Below are positions 49,771 to 62,600 of a stretch of DNA of 64,000 nucleotides, piece after piece. Under the pieces are notes generated by a model that ran no database searches, was not told where the DNA came from, and saw only the letters and a list, made by a program, of their open reading frames with translations. Source of the stretch: Camarhynchus parvulus (lineage: Eukaryota; Chordata; Aves; Passeriformes; Thraupidae); assembly GCF_901933205.1 (NCBI RefSeq), contig NC_044571.1:74091689-74155688 (forward strand). Reading direction: 5' to 3'. Position numbers and translations under genes: made by a program. Every line of letters starts with the position of its first letter. The stretch's first letter is position 1.

Positions 49771-52700
49771 ATGGACAATTGACCTGTCTCCTTCATTTGT
49801 AGGCTGATGCAGGTGCAAATAATGTTATTATCAGGAAAAACACCCCACAGGTTTTCTTATAAAACACAGATATATTTTAAAATTCTAGATTTTTTTAATA
49901 TACTGTGTTTTGAAAAGTGTTAACTGCTAAGTAAACATTTTATGCACTGAGAACACTGTGTCTATATTTTTGTGGGAGAAGGTAAACATGCATAGGAAAC
50001 AGGCAGAAGGAGAGGCAGGTTAAGATGGAGAATAATGCTCTTCAGTGCAGGTTAAAAAAGGACCCACAAACAAACTAGAAAAATTAGTTTTCTCAGAGAG
50101 ATTAGTTAAGTGATGAACAGAAGAGCATTAAACTGCAATTAGCTAAAGCATTACCCCTTTCCCTGCTCATTATTTCTGTTTTCTTCACTCTCAAACTCTT
50201 TAAGAGGAAACTGATATAATTGCAACTGCTGTTTGTTATTATTTCAGTTTTACAAAATAAAGTTTTATAGAGTATCTCCCAGCAGTAGGATAGTTTCAGG
50301 CTATTGGCAGATTACTCATATGTGATAAGAAACAATTTAGTAATGATCTTCTCTTCAGCTAAACATAGCATATACACTTTGTACACTGTGTCTGTAAACA
50401 GGGTGTGGAGCATAGAAAAATTGTTTAATATTCCAAGTTTCCTTGCCAACTTAAAATTACAGTGATTATGAACACATACTTACTTAAGCAGAAATAAATA
50501 TTTCTGGTGATTAAAATAGGACAAAGGGGGGAGACCACAAGCAGGATTTGATGCATATGGAAACTCAATTCAGTAGGAAGAAACATCTGTTACTCTATAA
50601 AAAGAAGGGTAAGAAATCAAGACATGGCTAAAGAGTATCTAAGTCTGGATATTCTATCTAAACTTTATGTGTATGATACACTTATATAGATTACTCATAT
50701 ATGTCAGTGGAAAACACACACAAAAAATATTGAGCAGCATGATATATTTTTCCTCAAACGTGACCCTTTTCTCAACTACGAGAAACCTTTAACAAACATT
50801 TGATATGCAATTCTTACATATTTGCTTTCCAAAGTAATCCTATATTCTGGTCATCTGTGTGTAGCAGGAATATCCTGTAGTTCCTTATCCTGAACTGGAA
50901 GGCAGTCTCACTTTTTATTTCCAATTTATTTTTAAAAACCACCGTTGAACAGGCTGTAAGGGACAGTGGCATAAATTATTTTATGTTAAATGGGTACTAA
51001 ATACCACAACCCTTATGAGTGAGATAATAAATCTGTATGCAGCCCTGTGAGTATTTTAGAGATGAAAACAATAGTACATAAGTACCCTTCAGAGGAAGGT
51101 GAAGGATCTACAAAAGACATGCTGTTAAAGGTAGGTTTTCTTCCTGAAAAAATAAAAAACTTATGAATTTTCTGACCCATTTTTGGTATGTATTTCATTT
51201 TGATTGTAAACAAAGAAGCCTGATTGATATGAGTATAATTTAACCCATTAAAAACACACAAACTGCACTCAGACTTATTTATGTCTCTTACGTGAAAAAA
51301 ATAGTAGTGAGTACTCCATTGCAATAGTTCTAATACAAATTATATATTAGGTTTTCACAGGAAACCTGCTGAGAGAGACAGGACTAAAACTACAGCCTAT
51401 TCTCCCTCCAGCTACTTCTTTCAATGTATTTAATATTTCTGATTGCAGTAGACATTTCAGATTAGAATTGCCACAGAGTGACCCCTGCAATTATGTTTTT
51501 TATGTTTATTTCCAAGCTGTGCTTTAAAAAGGCTCTGAGTAGGACTCATTAGAATTGAATGTTTGAATTCCTGAGTATTTTAGGTGAAAAATCTTCAGCC
51601 TGCTATTTCAGGTTTCATTTAAAAAACGGTATCTCTGCCCCATGTATGATACTCTGTGAAATGAAGTGTGACATTTCAGGTTTTTTTTTGTTACCTCTGG
51701 AAGTTCAGAAAGTTAATGACTGGTGCATATTCATGAATTCAGGATGAAGGATGCAAAGCAGGGATGTTACATCAGTGCACCACATTTTCCCTTAAAAACT
51801 GTCACTGAAACAACACCCTGACTTTATATCCATGAACATCATTTGGCTAAAACTTCCAGTTTCTCAGTTTAATAACAAAAGACAACATAAGTTTTAGCTA
51901 CTGATAGTTGGAAGAGACCTGTTGGAGCTGCCCAGGGATCAGGTTATTAATCTCTTTTCTCTGGCACTTTAGAATTGGAGGAATTACATTCTGAATTCTG
52001 TGCTACCAAATTGATCTGCAAATCATACTCCATCTCAAATGGTTATGAATTAAGGATAAGTGACTGTAAGACAATTACTATAGGGTTCACCCTCTGTAAA
52101 AATTACTGTTCACATCTAAAGCAGGCATACAGTATCTACTGAGGACTAACAGAAGCTGGCTATATAGAAAATAACTTCACAAAAGCAGAAGGTGTTTGCT
52201 TCCTGCTGCAATTGGATGCATTATCACTCTTCAGTATTCAGCAGTGTTGGGATACCAGTCAAGAAAGTTTTCCTGAGCTGTAGAGTACACAACACTTCAA
52301 CTAATTATTAATTTTATTATAATATTTTTTGAGGGCCTGACTGGAAAACATTTGGACAGTTCCAGCGACTTGAGAGTTAAAGAAGGCTTTAGAGGAGACT
52401 TTTGTATAGCAGTTTAGTAACTGCAGTACTTCCTGTATTCTTAATTTGTTAGTTAAGAATAAAAATTCTGTTATGCAGTTTTTAGAAACTGGTCTTTTTC
52501 TTGAAATGCAAGTTCAACTTCTCTTCTGTGGTACTGTGTATTAATTCCCAATTAATGAAGACTCCAGTGAAGCTTGTTATGGTAAGTGTAAATCAGTGAA
52601 AAGGGATGAAAAGTTGGTAACAGTTGCTCAAGCAATCAGTGTGTAGCTAGAACTATTAGGAGCAGTAAGAAACTATAATTTAATTACAAAAAAAATACCA

Positions 52701-53316
52701 AAAAACCTAAGTCTTATTAATGGTAAACTGTCAGTCATCTGCAAAAATGGCTTTAATATTCAGAAGAGAATATATTTCACTTTTTTAAAGAAGCAGCATA
52801 AGGCATTCCAGTCTTAAACGATTGAAAGCAAAATATCTTTTCCTGCATATGTATCTAGGAAGAACACAAAAATCGAATATACTACTACTAATGCATCTTA
52901 AAAGTCACATTACAAAGTCAAAAACTCAGAATCTAGTTTATCACATGGTAGAGATTTCCTCTGGAGTTTTATTGCTGTATATCATCATCTCGAAGAGTAT
53001 CAAGTAGATCTGAGTGCAGCAATTTTTAGACACTTTGAGTAGTGCCTGCCTTTTCATTTAATCCTATTGGCATTGAATATTTATGGAGTAGGTTGCTCTC
53101 TGGTGTGCACAGTTTCATGATCTACCCAGACAATACTTTGGAGCAAGCTATGAGCAGTACTTTGTATTTCTAGTCCAATTGCTACTCCTCAGCTGAGACA
53201 AGAGAAATTCCCTTCTTCCTTGTGTGCGTCTGACTCACTCAAGGGCCCAGCCTGAAATTCCGAAGTGTGATGTATTGTTGCAGTCTCCATTTTAATGTCC
53301 TCATAAACCCTTGTGA

Positions 53317-54059
53317 AGTTCAGCTAGGCCAAGTGAAGGTTCTGCATCTAGGTCAGGGCAATCCCCAGTATTAATACAGACTGGTGGATGAATGGATTGA
53401 GACCATCCCTCTGAAGAAGGACTTGGGAACATTGGTAGATGAAAACTTAGACATGAGGCAGCAATGTGTACTTGCAGCCAAAGACAGCTAACCATACTCT
53501 GGGTTGCATCAAAAGAAAATGTGGCCAGCAGGTCAGGGCAGGTGATTCCTGCTCTGCTGTGGTGAGACCCCACCTGCAGTGCTGCATCCAGCTCTGGTGC
53601 CCTAAGCAAAAAAAAGGACATGGATGTCTTGGAGTGAGTCCAGAGGAGGGCCACAGAAATGACCAAAGCGCCTCTCCTGTGAAGACAGGCTGAGAGTTGG
53701 GTTGTTCCACCTAGAAAAGAGATCTTGTGTGACCTTTGATGTATAAATGGAGCTTATAAGAAAGATGGAGAGAGACATTTTACCAAGGCCTATTGTTACA
53801 GGACAACAGTCATTGATTATGAACCAAAACTGACTGTATTTTATAAAAGGAAGAAATTCTTCACAATGAAGGTGTTGATTCACTGAAACCGGCTGCCCAG
53901 AGGAGCTGTGGATGCCCCATCCCTGGAAGTGTTCGAGGCCAGGTTGGATGGGGCTCTGAGCAACCTGGTCTAGTGGAAGGGGTCTCTGGTCCATGGCAGG
54001 GGAGTTGAAACTAGATAATCTTGAAGTGTCCCAACCAAAACCATTCAATGATTTTATGA
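53317..54059 (+). mobile_element. CR1 LINE, longest copy in the window (~740 bp) with intact 3' end
   Basis: It begins in the ORF2 coding region (GTGAAGGTTCTGCATCTAGG, GGGCAATCCCCAGTATTAAT) and continues through GTGAGACCCCACCTGCAGTG, CTTCACAATGAAGGTGTTGA and GAGCTGTGGATGCCCCATCC to the tail CCATTCAATGATTTTATGAC. Translation with frame changes gives LGCIKRKCGQQVRAGD and VVRPHLQCCIQLW, the CR1 counterpart of LGCIRRSVASRSRE and LVRPHLEYCVQFW. It contains stops and frameshifts and cannot encode a working transcriptase. It sits in sense orientation 2.4 kb upstream of exon B. Confidence 0.95.
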
Positions 54060-56427
54060 CTCCATACAAGTGGACCAAATGCAAATGCCATGGACAATCT
54101 GAATTACAAGAACTGCTGGAACTTCTGGAAGATTTGTCAGATCTAGTTTTGAAGAAGGATGGAACCAAGGTTAAAGTTCAGTGGAGGTACTCATAATGAA
54201 AATTACAGCTTAAATGCTTAGTTGAGGAAGACCCTAGAAGTGACTGAAAACAGGGTTTCAGAATGATAAATCATTAGACAGGCCTGTCAGTACTCATCAC
54301 ATCCAGTTCAAACTACCAGGTCAGTCTAAGCAGTTGTAGTCCTTCTTCTGCTTCTCCAGTATTTCTGTCAGATGAACTCCATAGGGACAAGCACTTCAAA
54401 GAGTAATGGCATTATTATAGTTTTTATTTTTGTATAAAGATGAATATGAGGCTGCTTCAGTCCCATTTTTCTGGTAGTACAGTACATTCAGTGTGTGGAA
54501 TTTAGCTGTTAAATTACAGCTATGGAAATTTCCAAGAGGGAAGAAGTTAACAAAATAAGTAGTTTTGTCTGAACACTGCAGGAACAGTATATGATCCCAC
54601 ATCTATGCAACTAACTTTAGTGGAAAAGCAAGTCTGAAATTAGGTTATTCAACAAGGAGCAGAATTTGTATTTAATTTATGTATTTGACATCATAGACTC
54701 AGATCTTTCTCTAGTAACCCCTTTGAGTCTGTTCCTACTGATGTTTATTCATGATTTTAAAGAATGACAATGGATTTCTGCTAATGCTTTCATCCAATTT
54801 AGAGCATTTTTAAACATCTGTTTCTTCCAGACTGTCTTTTTAACTTCTGATACTTCTTCTCACTGTGCTTGTTTGTCTTTTTGCTCAGTTTCTACATTTT
54901 TCACCAGCCGTTGATATATTCTTGCCCACCCATTTATCTTTGGAAAAAACAAACTCCTCAACTGCAGGGCATTGGTAGTGTCTGCTGCTTGTGGACAGAC
55001 ATCCTGAGATATGGCAAACAGGCAGACAGAAATATTGATTGCTCCTATGTGTTTTGTTCTATATCCAAGTACTATTAGGAGCTTTCAAAGATGTTGAAGG
55101 AGCTCTAATGGCTGTCTCAGCTCAGGAGAAACCTTCAGCTTCTTATCTATATTTACATCCTCCTGCACAATCAGCCAGAAAGGTTAAGGTGGCAAACTTC
55201 ACAATGGGTTTGCAGCAGATTAAGTTTGGTGGTGGGGGAAGTATTTGCTCAACCTGTTCTAGGTTCATGCTCTGGGTACATTTACATGTGATGCTTACTA
55301 TTTCCGGTACTGTTTGTATTGAGATACTGTTTCCAGTTTATCAAGACAGGAAATTAATCTGAGAAGATGCAGGCCTACTACTTAGTAGATTCTCTGCAGG
55401 GAGATGAATCAGCCATATTTATTCTCTGAATAACTCCTTTCTCAGTGCTTGCTTTCTTCTCACCCTAGACTTTGCTGAAGAATTTTCTGGCATTCTTCTA
55501 GTGTTGTGTGCAGGGTGAAAGCCAGATTAGTTATGTCACAAAAACTAAACTAATCCTTGAGGTCTGCTTGGGCTCATGTTAATGGATTTTGTATGAGAAT
55601 GTTACAGATGTGTGAGCAAACAGACTGCAAAACACAATGCTGTAAATAAAGCTGCAGGCCTTGAGGGCTGCAGTGTTTCTCAGGCTGCCTTTATCCAGAA
55701 TCAGAGGGCTTCTGCAATTCATTTTGCTCCCACTTCCTTCTGGGGGCCAGCTTTTTTTAAAGCAAATCAGGATAAGAGAGCAGTAAGGCCTGCCTGAAGA
55801 GACCAGAGGGGTCTGTCTGCTGAACTTCATGGCTGCAGGTAGGGTAATGCAGAGTAAGACATCCTGCATGGTAGAGAGAGACATCAATTCTTATTTGAAA
55901 ATAAGGGACAAAGGTGCAGGCAGAAGTCTTTAGCAATAGTGTCTATTTGTAATTATACCAGGAAGAGCTACCCGCTAATGAGAACTTAGGTAGTCTTCAC
56001 TGTTTTTATGGTGATGTTTTGATTTTTCTAATTCTCTTCTTGATATAATTTTCTAGCATATCAAATACTAATTACTGATTATAATTATGTGGCACTACTC
56101 TTACCCAACAGCAAACTCATCCAGGATAGTATGAAATGAAGCTGCAAGTGATTTCTCATTTAGGAAAATGCAATTTTCTGTGTTACTGCTGTGGGAGAAT
56201 GTTGTCATATCTCAGCTGATGCCATACACTGTTCTAGACAATCTTCTTTGGTTATTAGGTGATAAACCACTGTGCTGTTGCTTGTCGGGTTTTCACTGTA
56301 CCTGTTTGCAGACTCAGGTAATTATGCTCTTTTGTCTAATTGCTTATTTATGGGTGTTTTGCTCACATGTTTTAAGCACTGCTATTTGATTGCAACCCTA
56401 ATAGCAGGGTTCCCCTCTCATTATCAC

Positions 56428-56459
56428 GCCATAACTCTGGGTTTCTCTGATTGCTGCAG
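56428..56459 (+). promoter_or_regulatory. GUCY1A2: Splice acceptor region of GUCY1A2 exon B
   Basis: The segment GGGTTTCTCTGATTGCTGCAG precedes the GTG codon at 56460 and is a moderately pyrimidine-rich 3' splice site. CATAAC near 56430-56435 is a candidate branch site about 25 bases upstream. The tract is weaker than that of exon A because purines interrupt it. Confidence 0.8.
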
Positions 56460-56603
56460 GTGGAAACAATAGGTGATGCGTACTGCGTTGCAGCAGGGCT
56501 CCATAAGAAAAGCCTTAGTCATGCCAAAGCCATTGCCCTGATGGCACTGAAGATGATGGAGCTTTCAGAAGAGGTTCTTACTCCAGATGGAAGCCCGATT
56601 AAG
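56460..56603 (+). CDS. GUCY1A2: GUCY1A2 internal coding exon B (cyclase domain, second metal-binding motif)
   Basis: This 48-codon exon continues the catalytic domain of soluble guanylate cyclase alpha-2 and follows exon A across a 17,139-bp intron. It begins [18 protein letters not shown] and ends [10 protein letters not shown]. The Asp in TIGDAY (codon 56475-56477) corresponds to the second metal-binding aspartate of class III cyclases; in soluble cyclase heterodimers the alpha chain supplies both metal-binding aspartates. The middle part, [16 protein letters not shown], is typical of vertebrate alpha subunits. The acceptor is TCTGATTGCTGCAG and the donor is AAG|GTAACC. Both boundaries are phase 0, so the next exon should begin with the MRIGIHSG-like segment, which I do not see before the end of the window. 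Differences from recalled human alpha-2 are conservative (HKKS for HRKS, SPIK for RPIQ). Confidence 0.95.
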
Positions 56604-59600
56604 GTAACCCCTTTGCTCTTTACTCTCAGCTAATCAGTGATACACAGACCTGCTTCATTTCATTATGTTCTGTGCCACAGAGTTTACATCACTATGTCTG
56701 CAGCTCTGGCAGGCCACAGGCCCCTTCTACAAATTGGTGTAAACCTGCATAAAAGAAGAATCTGTGGACTGCCTGCTCTTTCTCACTGTTAATATGCTTC
56801 CTTCCCGTGCTATGCCATTTCCGTTCCCTACTTTTGGTACAGCGGGGGAAAAACCAGATGTCCTTTTGTAACATTTTCAAGTTCCTCTGCTCTTCTGCTT
56901 TTTTTGGTCCTATACCAACAGATTCAAAAGAATACCATTCTGAAAAAATATGTTGGACTGTGCATCTTGAAGAAAATTCTGTTAAAACTTCATGTGAACA
57001 TTCATTGAACACAAAATAAGCATTCAAAGACTGAAGATACCAGAAGACATAGCATTTTCAGTTTTGATATAAAACTATTTCAAACAGATGTTAATTTAAT
57101 CCTACTAAAATATATCTTTTTGTTTGATTTTTATTTATATTTATTTATAATTTTTGCTTCTCTAATAACTGTAGGCAATTATATGTGCTAGCTACACTGG
57201 TATGTGCTGGGAGAGCTGTCTTCCAGAGCCTCTTCATATTTTCACTTTCTTTTGAGTCATTGCTTCAATTGTAGGGAACTTTTGAAGGTGTATATTTTAC
57301 TCTGAGACTCACTTTTTGTGACTGTTTTCATTAATACACATTATTTTTCAGAAAAATCCTCTTATTTTCACTGTCTGCATAAGAAAACCTGTAAAAGAAA
57401 GGCATAAAGACATTGTAGAGGAAATATGTATAGAATAAAATGCTGGGAATAACCAAATATTTTCAAAAAGTGCTAATAAACCTCCATTAGAATTCAGGAG
57501 AAAAAAGTTCATCATACTTAAACTGAAAGTAGAGGTACTGAGATTTCTTAATTGTTCTGTCTTCAATTTTAGGTGTAATAGATTTCAGGGCAGGAGGGAT
57601 GGTGGTAGAATACCTAACCTGGAAGCTGTGCTTAAAAATAAAGCTTATCTTTCATAGAGGCATATTCTGATTTGTTTTAAAGTTTATTAAGGTTAGGGTT
57701 CCTCTCATGTGTCTATCTTTACCCTGTAAACTACTGCAATAAGGACTTTTGGAGAAGTCTACTTTAGTTTGTCCTAGTTTAGATGTCTACTCTAGGACAA
57801 GATGAATCACTCCCTAAAAATGTGTGCTTTTTTAGTTGTCTGTGAGGGAGATCTATGTACTTAACCTAAATGTGGATGTCTATGCTGTGAGCTTCTACAC
57901 TCTGTCACATGAGTCCTCCTACAAGTGGCAAGGAATGCATAATTTTTCCTAGTGGCTATGTCAACGATCATCATAATTAAAAACATACTCATGATTTCTA
58001 AATTCAGTTGGCATGACTTTTGCCTTCCAGACAATGTTAAATTGGCTAGAGTGATCCCTATTTTTGTTAGTCAGCAGTTTTTCACTTAAAAAATATGAAG
58101 GGGCCCATTGTGCCACAGGTTCCCATTAGCAAATGTTCCATGTGCATTAAATTGTCTTAAAGCAGCATCCAGGGAAGTTCAGATTGGATTTAAGGGAGAT
58201 GTGGTCAAGCACTTGAACGAAGTTCTCAGGAAAGTCATCATGGCCCCAAGCCCATATGTGTTTAAGTGCTTGGACTGCTCTTAAATACATGATATAACTT
58301 TTAGGTTGCCCTGGAGGTTTATGAAATATATGCATTTTCTAAATTACTTTGATGGATGTATTTTGTTGTCATCTCAAGGCTGAATTCACCAGAATGCAAG
58401 GATTTACTTTTGGTGGTTCTTGAAGTGTTCATCACTGTGAGAGCAGTGAATATCTTATTAAGTGACACTTCAAGTCTCAAAAAGTTAAGATGAAAAAGTA
58501 AACAAATAAATTTTAAAAATACCATATCACATAAACAAGAATTTAGGATAAGATTTTCACCTATCAAGTGCATTAGTAGATGATGAAATGAGGCTTGTTA
58601 TCTGGGTACACTGTTATCATATGAAGGTGTTCATTGTAGTGATCACAAAAATAACCTCTTTGTACAACCATGTAGACTTCATGAAAAATCTGCCCCTTAG
58701 AGCAATGCTAGTGTGGGCAGTGAGCAGTGATGTGTTGGAAACCTGGATGCTGAGAATTTTAAACTTTCTGTGCTGAAGGGAACAGACTTGCAAGAGAGTA
58801 CTACATTTGACCTGAGGCTGTGGAGAAGGCTTCCAAAATGGATTAATAGCACTGGGATTATGAGTGTGTAGTTGGTTAGAAGTGTGTAATATCACAGAGT
58901 GGAAAACTTAGAGTTTGGGGTTTTAGAACATAGAAATAAATATGAAGCAACATGGAGGTTTTAGGGCAAAGGCAGGTTGTTCTTCACCTTCTTCCTTCTT
59001 CTTCATGGGTTTGGGTGATGTTTTGTAATTGGACGGAAAAGTCCGCATTGCAGGCTTCGAGGGATCAGTTATTGGGTTAAAGGGGCAAATAATCTAGGTG
59101 TCAGTTCTTAATTGGATAGTTTAGTCTTAAAAGACCTTGTAACAAGAGATGGTTAGCCATTTTGTGCCTTGCTAATGAAAGGCTGCAGAACTCATCGTTG
59201 TGAGGCTGTTTCACTGATAAGAAATAATAAACACCTGAGTCCAAACATGAACTACTGTCTCCAAGTGCCTTCAGTCCTGATGCCAACAGAGGTAGAAAAA
59301 ACAAGCAGAGAACTCACATGATGGACCTCAGGATGGTGGCCAGGTGTACGAAGCAGGTCTGGTTTGTATCCAGATGATGCTCCCTGCTCTGAGTTAGAGC
59401 TCATAGCACGCTGATGAGAGCACTGTGGTGTGCAGCTCACCTACTCAGGCATTCAGCATTTCCAACAGAGCCAGAGGCAGCACAAATGCATAAGCAGGAT
59501 AGGAACTCTGTGCCAGCACTCCTTAAACCTGTGTGAGCAGCCTGGCACTTGAAGGGTAATGAGAAACTGTTATGTTGCAGGAAGAGAGGGCGAGCTGTAT

Positions 59601-62600
59601 TACAGCAGAATACACAAATCCTATCATCAGTGTTGTAACACAGCCTGCCCTCTTAGAAAGAAATATTTGTAATAGAAAATGGGCTGATCATTCCCCTATG
59701 AGTAATGGAGGAGGCTTCAGGTCCCTGTGTGATTTTTTTAAACTCAGTTCTACTAGAGGCAAAATCCTGTTACTTTAGAATGAGCTAAGGCCTTAGTACA
59801 AGAGACACTTTTGCTTCAGATACTGTATGTAGAATTTGATATACATTTTTATCCTTACAGCATAAAATTGTATTTTGGAAACACTCTTTTGATTTATATT
59901 CGGTACATATGTAGTGCTTTATAACTTTAGTCTGAAAATATTGATTTAAAATTTCCTCCTATATTTAAGTGAGTGTTACTTGAGTATAGGATGTGCTTTG
60001 TACTTTACTACATTTTTTTAAGATAAAGTGAAATTACATTAATTTTAATAGCTAGAGATAATACTGTAAGAGGAATTCTCCAGGGCATTGACCTTCAGTG
60101 AAAGGTTGCAGTGCAGATATGGAATTCCTAGAGAATATTATTACTTTGATAACTTTTTATCATGCTTCAAAGCTTACCTAATTAATCAATGTGTGGTGTA
60201 TATCCCAAAGAAAGAGAAAGATCTCCTTTTCAGTTTTTTTCAAAAGGGCTGCTGTGACAGAACATACCTAGTTTCCACTAATGAGATTTCCTGAGAGAAA
60301 ATTATCTGCTTATTTTTGTGGTGTATGAAGGTTTATGTAATAGGGTCATGAAGAGATAAGAACTGGGAACTCAGAGGAAAAGTAAACGATTTACATGAAG
60401 CTGCTGAAATGAACTACAATTATTTAGATTAATTGTGTGCAGGTGTTCTTGTCTAAAGCATAATGGTTGAGCCTTACCACAGCAATTCAAAACACATTCC
60501 AAGATGTTTTGCTACAGCAGAAAAATTTCATCTATATTTGAAATTATTTATGTTACCATAACATGAGAATTAGACCTGTAAATACTGTAATCCCAAGCCG
60601 AAGCAAATACATGCCCCTACCTTTCTTTTTGCTCACTTTCTCATGACTAGTTTGTGAAATACTCTAAACAGAGTAGTGCAGAACATTTCTAGCTCATAGC
60701 TTCGATGTGTTTAATTTATTCTCAGGTGAGGTAGATGGCACCTTGTATTTGCATGGCACATAATTTGGTACTCAGCTCAGTTGTTTCTTTATTATCACTT
60801 GAAGCTTCCAACCTTCAGATGTGCATTGCCAAAGCTATTTTATTATTGGATTTGTAGGCTGCACTCAAACAGTGTAGGCATTAACATCATCCAATTTCCA
60901 ACACTGACAGTGTGAACAGGTATGGCTAAACTTGTTACTGTTGCTCCCTCTTAAATGAAGAGAGTAAATTTAGTCTGTATTCGTCTGAAATGCTTGCAGT
61001 GTCTAATTTAGGATGAAATAGATGAATTAATATTTGTCAGGTAAGTCCCACCTCAAGAGTGAGCAGGTTAATGACCTCTCAGGATGGATGATCCCACTGG
61101 GAAGAGCTGAACTGAAATGGAGGTTCACAACTTCGATCTGTCACACCTTTTCCATTTGAATTTTAGATTTGATCCAGACTTTCTATACTTCAACTTTCCA
61201 TATATAGGAGACAGATAAAGCTTTGCAGGTAGAACCATTAGTTTAGCATGTCTAAGATGTATGACCTTGCAGTCATGCAACTGCATTAGTTTTGGTTTAT
61301 ATTGTCTGTTTAAATTCCTGTGATCATGGTGACTGAAACAATGAAAGCCTGAGTTTGATAAACCTGTAATCTCTGCTTGCCAAATGATAATTTTAACTAG
61401 CATGAACTCAGACTTGTGAGTAAGGGCACAGAAGGAGTCAAAAGGGCTCTGTAGATTGTAATGGTTTATGGCCACGGTGAGCGACACACTTTCCTAAATA
61501 ACGTGGAGATGGGCAATGAATTTTAGAGTGCATACCACCTTCTGCTTGTTCATTAAGTATTCCCCTTTGTGTTTCAGTGATATGTCACTTGGGTCCAGGA
61601 CCCATGTAGGAAGTGCCGACATTTGTTTGTATAAATGGGATTTCTATTTTTTAAGTGAAGGGCCCATTCCCAAAAACAATGAGAGAGAGCAGCAGGTGCT
61701 GTCTATGTTATCCTTTTCAGTGTTCCTTCCTTGCTTATTATTCAGGTTGTGGTGTGCTGGTTTTATAACAATTTAATGGTTCTATCCAAAAGTACATCTT
61801 TACGTAAGCAGCAAAAGGTTGTCTGGTTTGTTTTAAGTTGTGAAGGGCTGACTGCTGATGCAGGAATTCTCATCAGCCCTGTGTGAAAAGCTGCTGCGTT
61901 CCTGCAATGCTCCTTGCTCCATCTGTGGTCTCCTAGCAACTTCGCCTTGTACCTAATGTCTACATCAGACTCTGGAAGGTATAGAATATCCTACTTCTGC
62001 CTGCAGAACTGGAAATTAGAAGTATCCTTCTGTTGAAAGGAAAAAAAATCAGAAGCAGTTCCACAAAAGAAGCCTTTGCATTAAGAGACTTTCAAGAGCT
62101 TGTAGTTTCACAGGTTTACCAGCATTAGAGCATCATGACAGTTTTGGGGACCATTCAGAGCTGCACATCAGGGAAGCTTGGTACCTTTACAGCATGCTTG
62201 GGAGATGGTGAGACAAAGTCAGCCCTGGTGATGATTCTCTGGACGTGGGAGAGTTCATGATTGCACTTCCTCAGTTTGGCCCAGTGCCTTTGGAAATGTA
62301 AAAAGAGAGGAGCTGATTGAAGCACATTTCCCCAGGAATGTGGGAAATTGAAAGTTTTGTTAGACTACTCTAAGGGAAAATTCACTTTCCTCAGCTCTAC
62401 AGTCATTTTCACTCAACTGCTTCCTTTTGTGTGATTTTAGTAATGATCTTTAAAAATCCCAAACCACACTGATTATGTGCAACTTCTTTTCTTTTGAAGT
62501 GACTTTGTCAAATCCAGTTGTATTTTATAGCCACTGTAGGACAGTGTTACTGCGTGTGTTGCAGTAACAAGGCAAAGTGGGGGTTTATAATGAAGAATCT

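Larger units (their letters stand above)
39321..56459 (+). other. GUCY1A2: Complete GUCY1A2 intron, 17.1 kb, phase 0
   Basis: This intron runs from GTAACAGCTC to TGCTGCAG and separates the codons for DIYK and VETIGD, so it splits the two metal-binding motifs of the cyclase domain between exons. It holds two CR1 LINE fragments (49.3-49.8 and 53.3-54.06 kb), a purine-rich possibly ancient repeat (41.3-41.9 kb), a short tandem repeat (43.2 kb) and otherwise AT-rich sequence. I see nothing nameable in 39321-41330, 41911-46980, 47720-49334, 49771-53316 or 54200-56427. A human alpha-2 splice variant with a 31-residue insert in the catalytic domain is known; I could not locate an equivalent exon here. 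Confidence 0.9.

Noticed and set aside
51900..51945. Possible short CR1 fragment (ATAGTTGGAAGAGACCTGTT)
   Set aside because: Only about 20 bases resemble CR1 and the following sequence does not continue the match.
53602..54168. 188-codon open frame on the minus strand
   Set aside because: It is antisense to the plus-strand CR1 element; CR1 antisense is often open, and the predicted protein matches no family.
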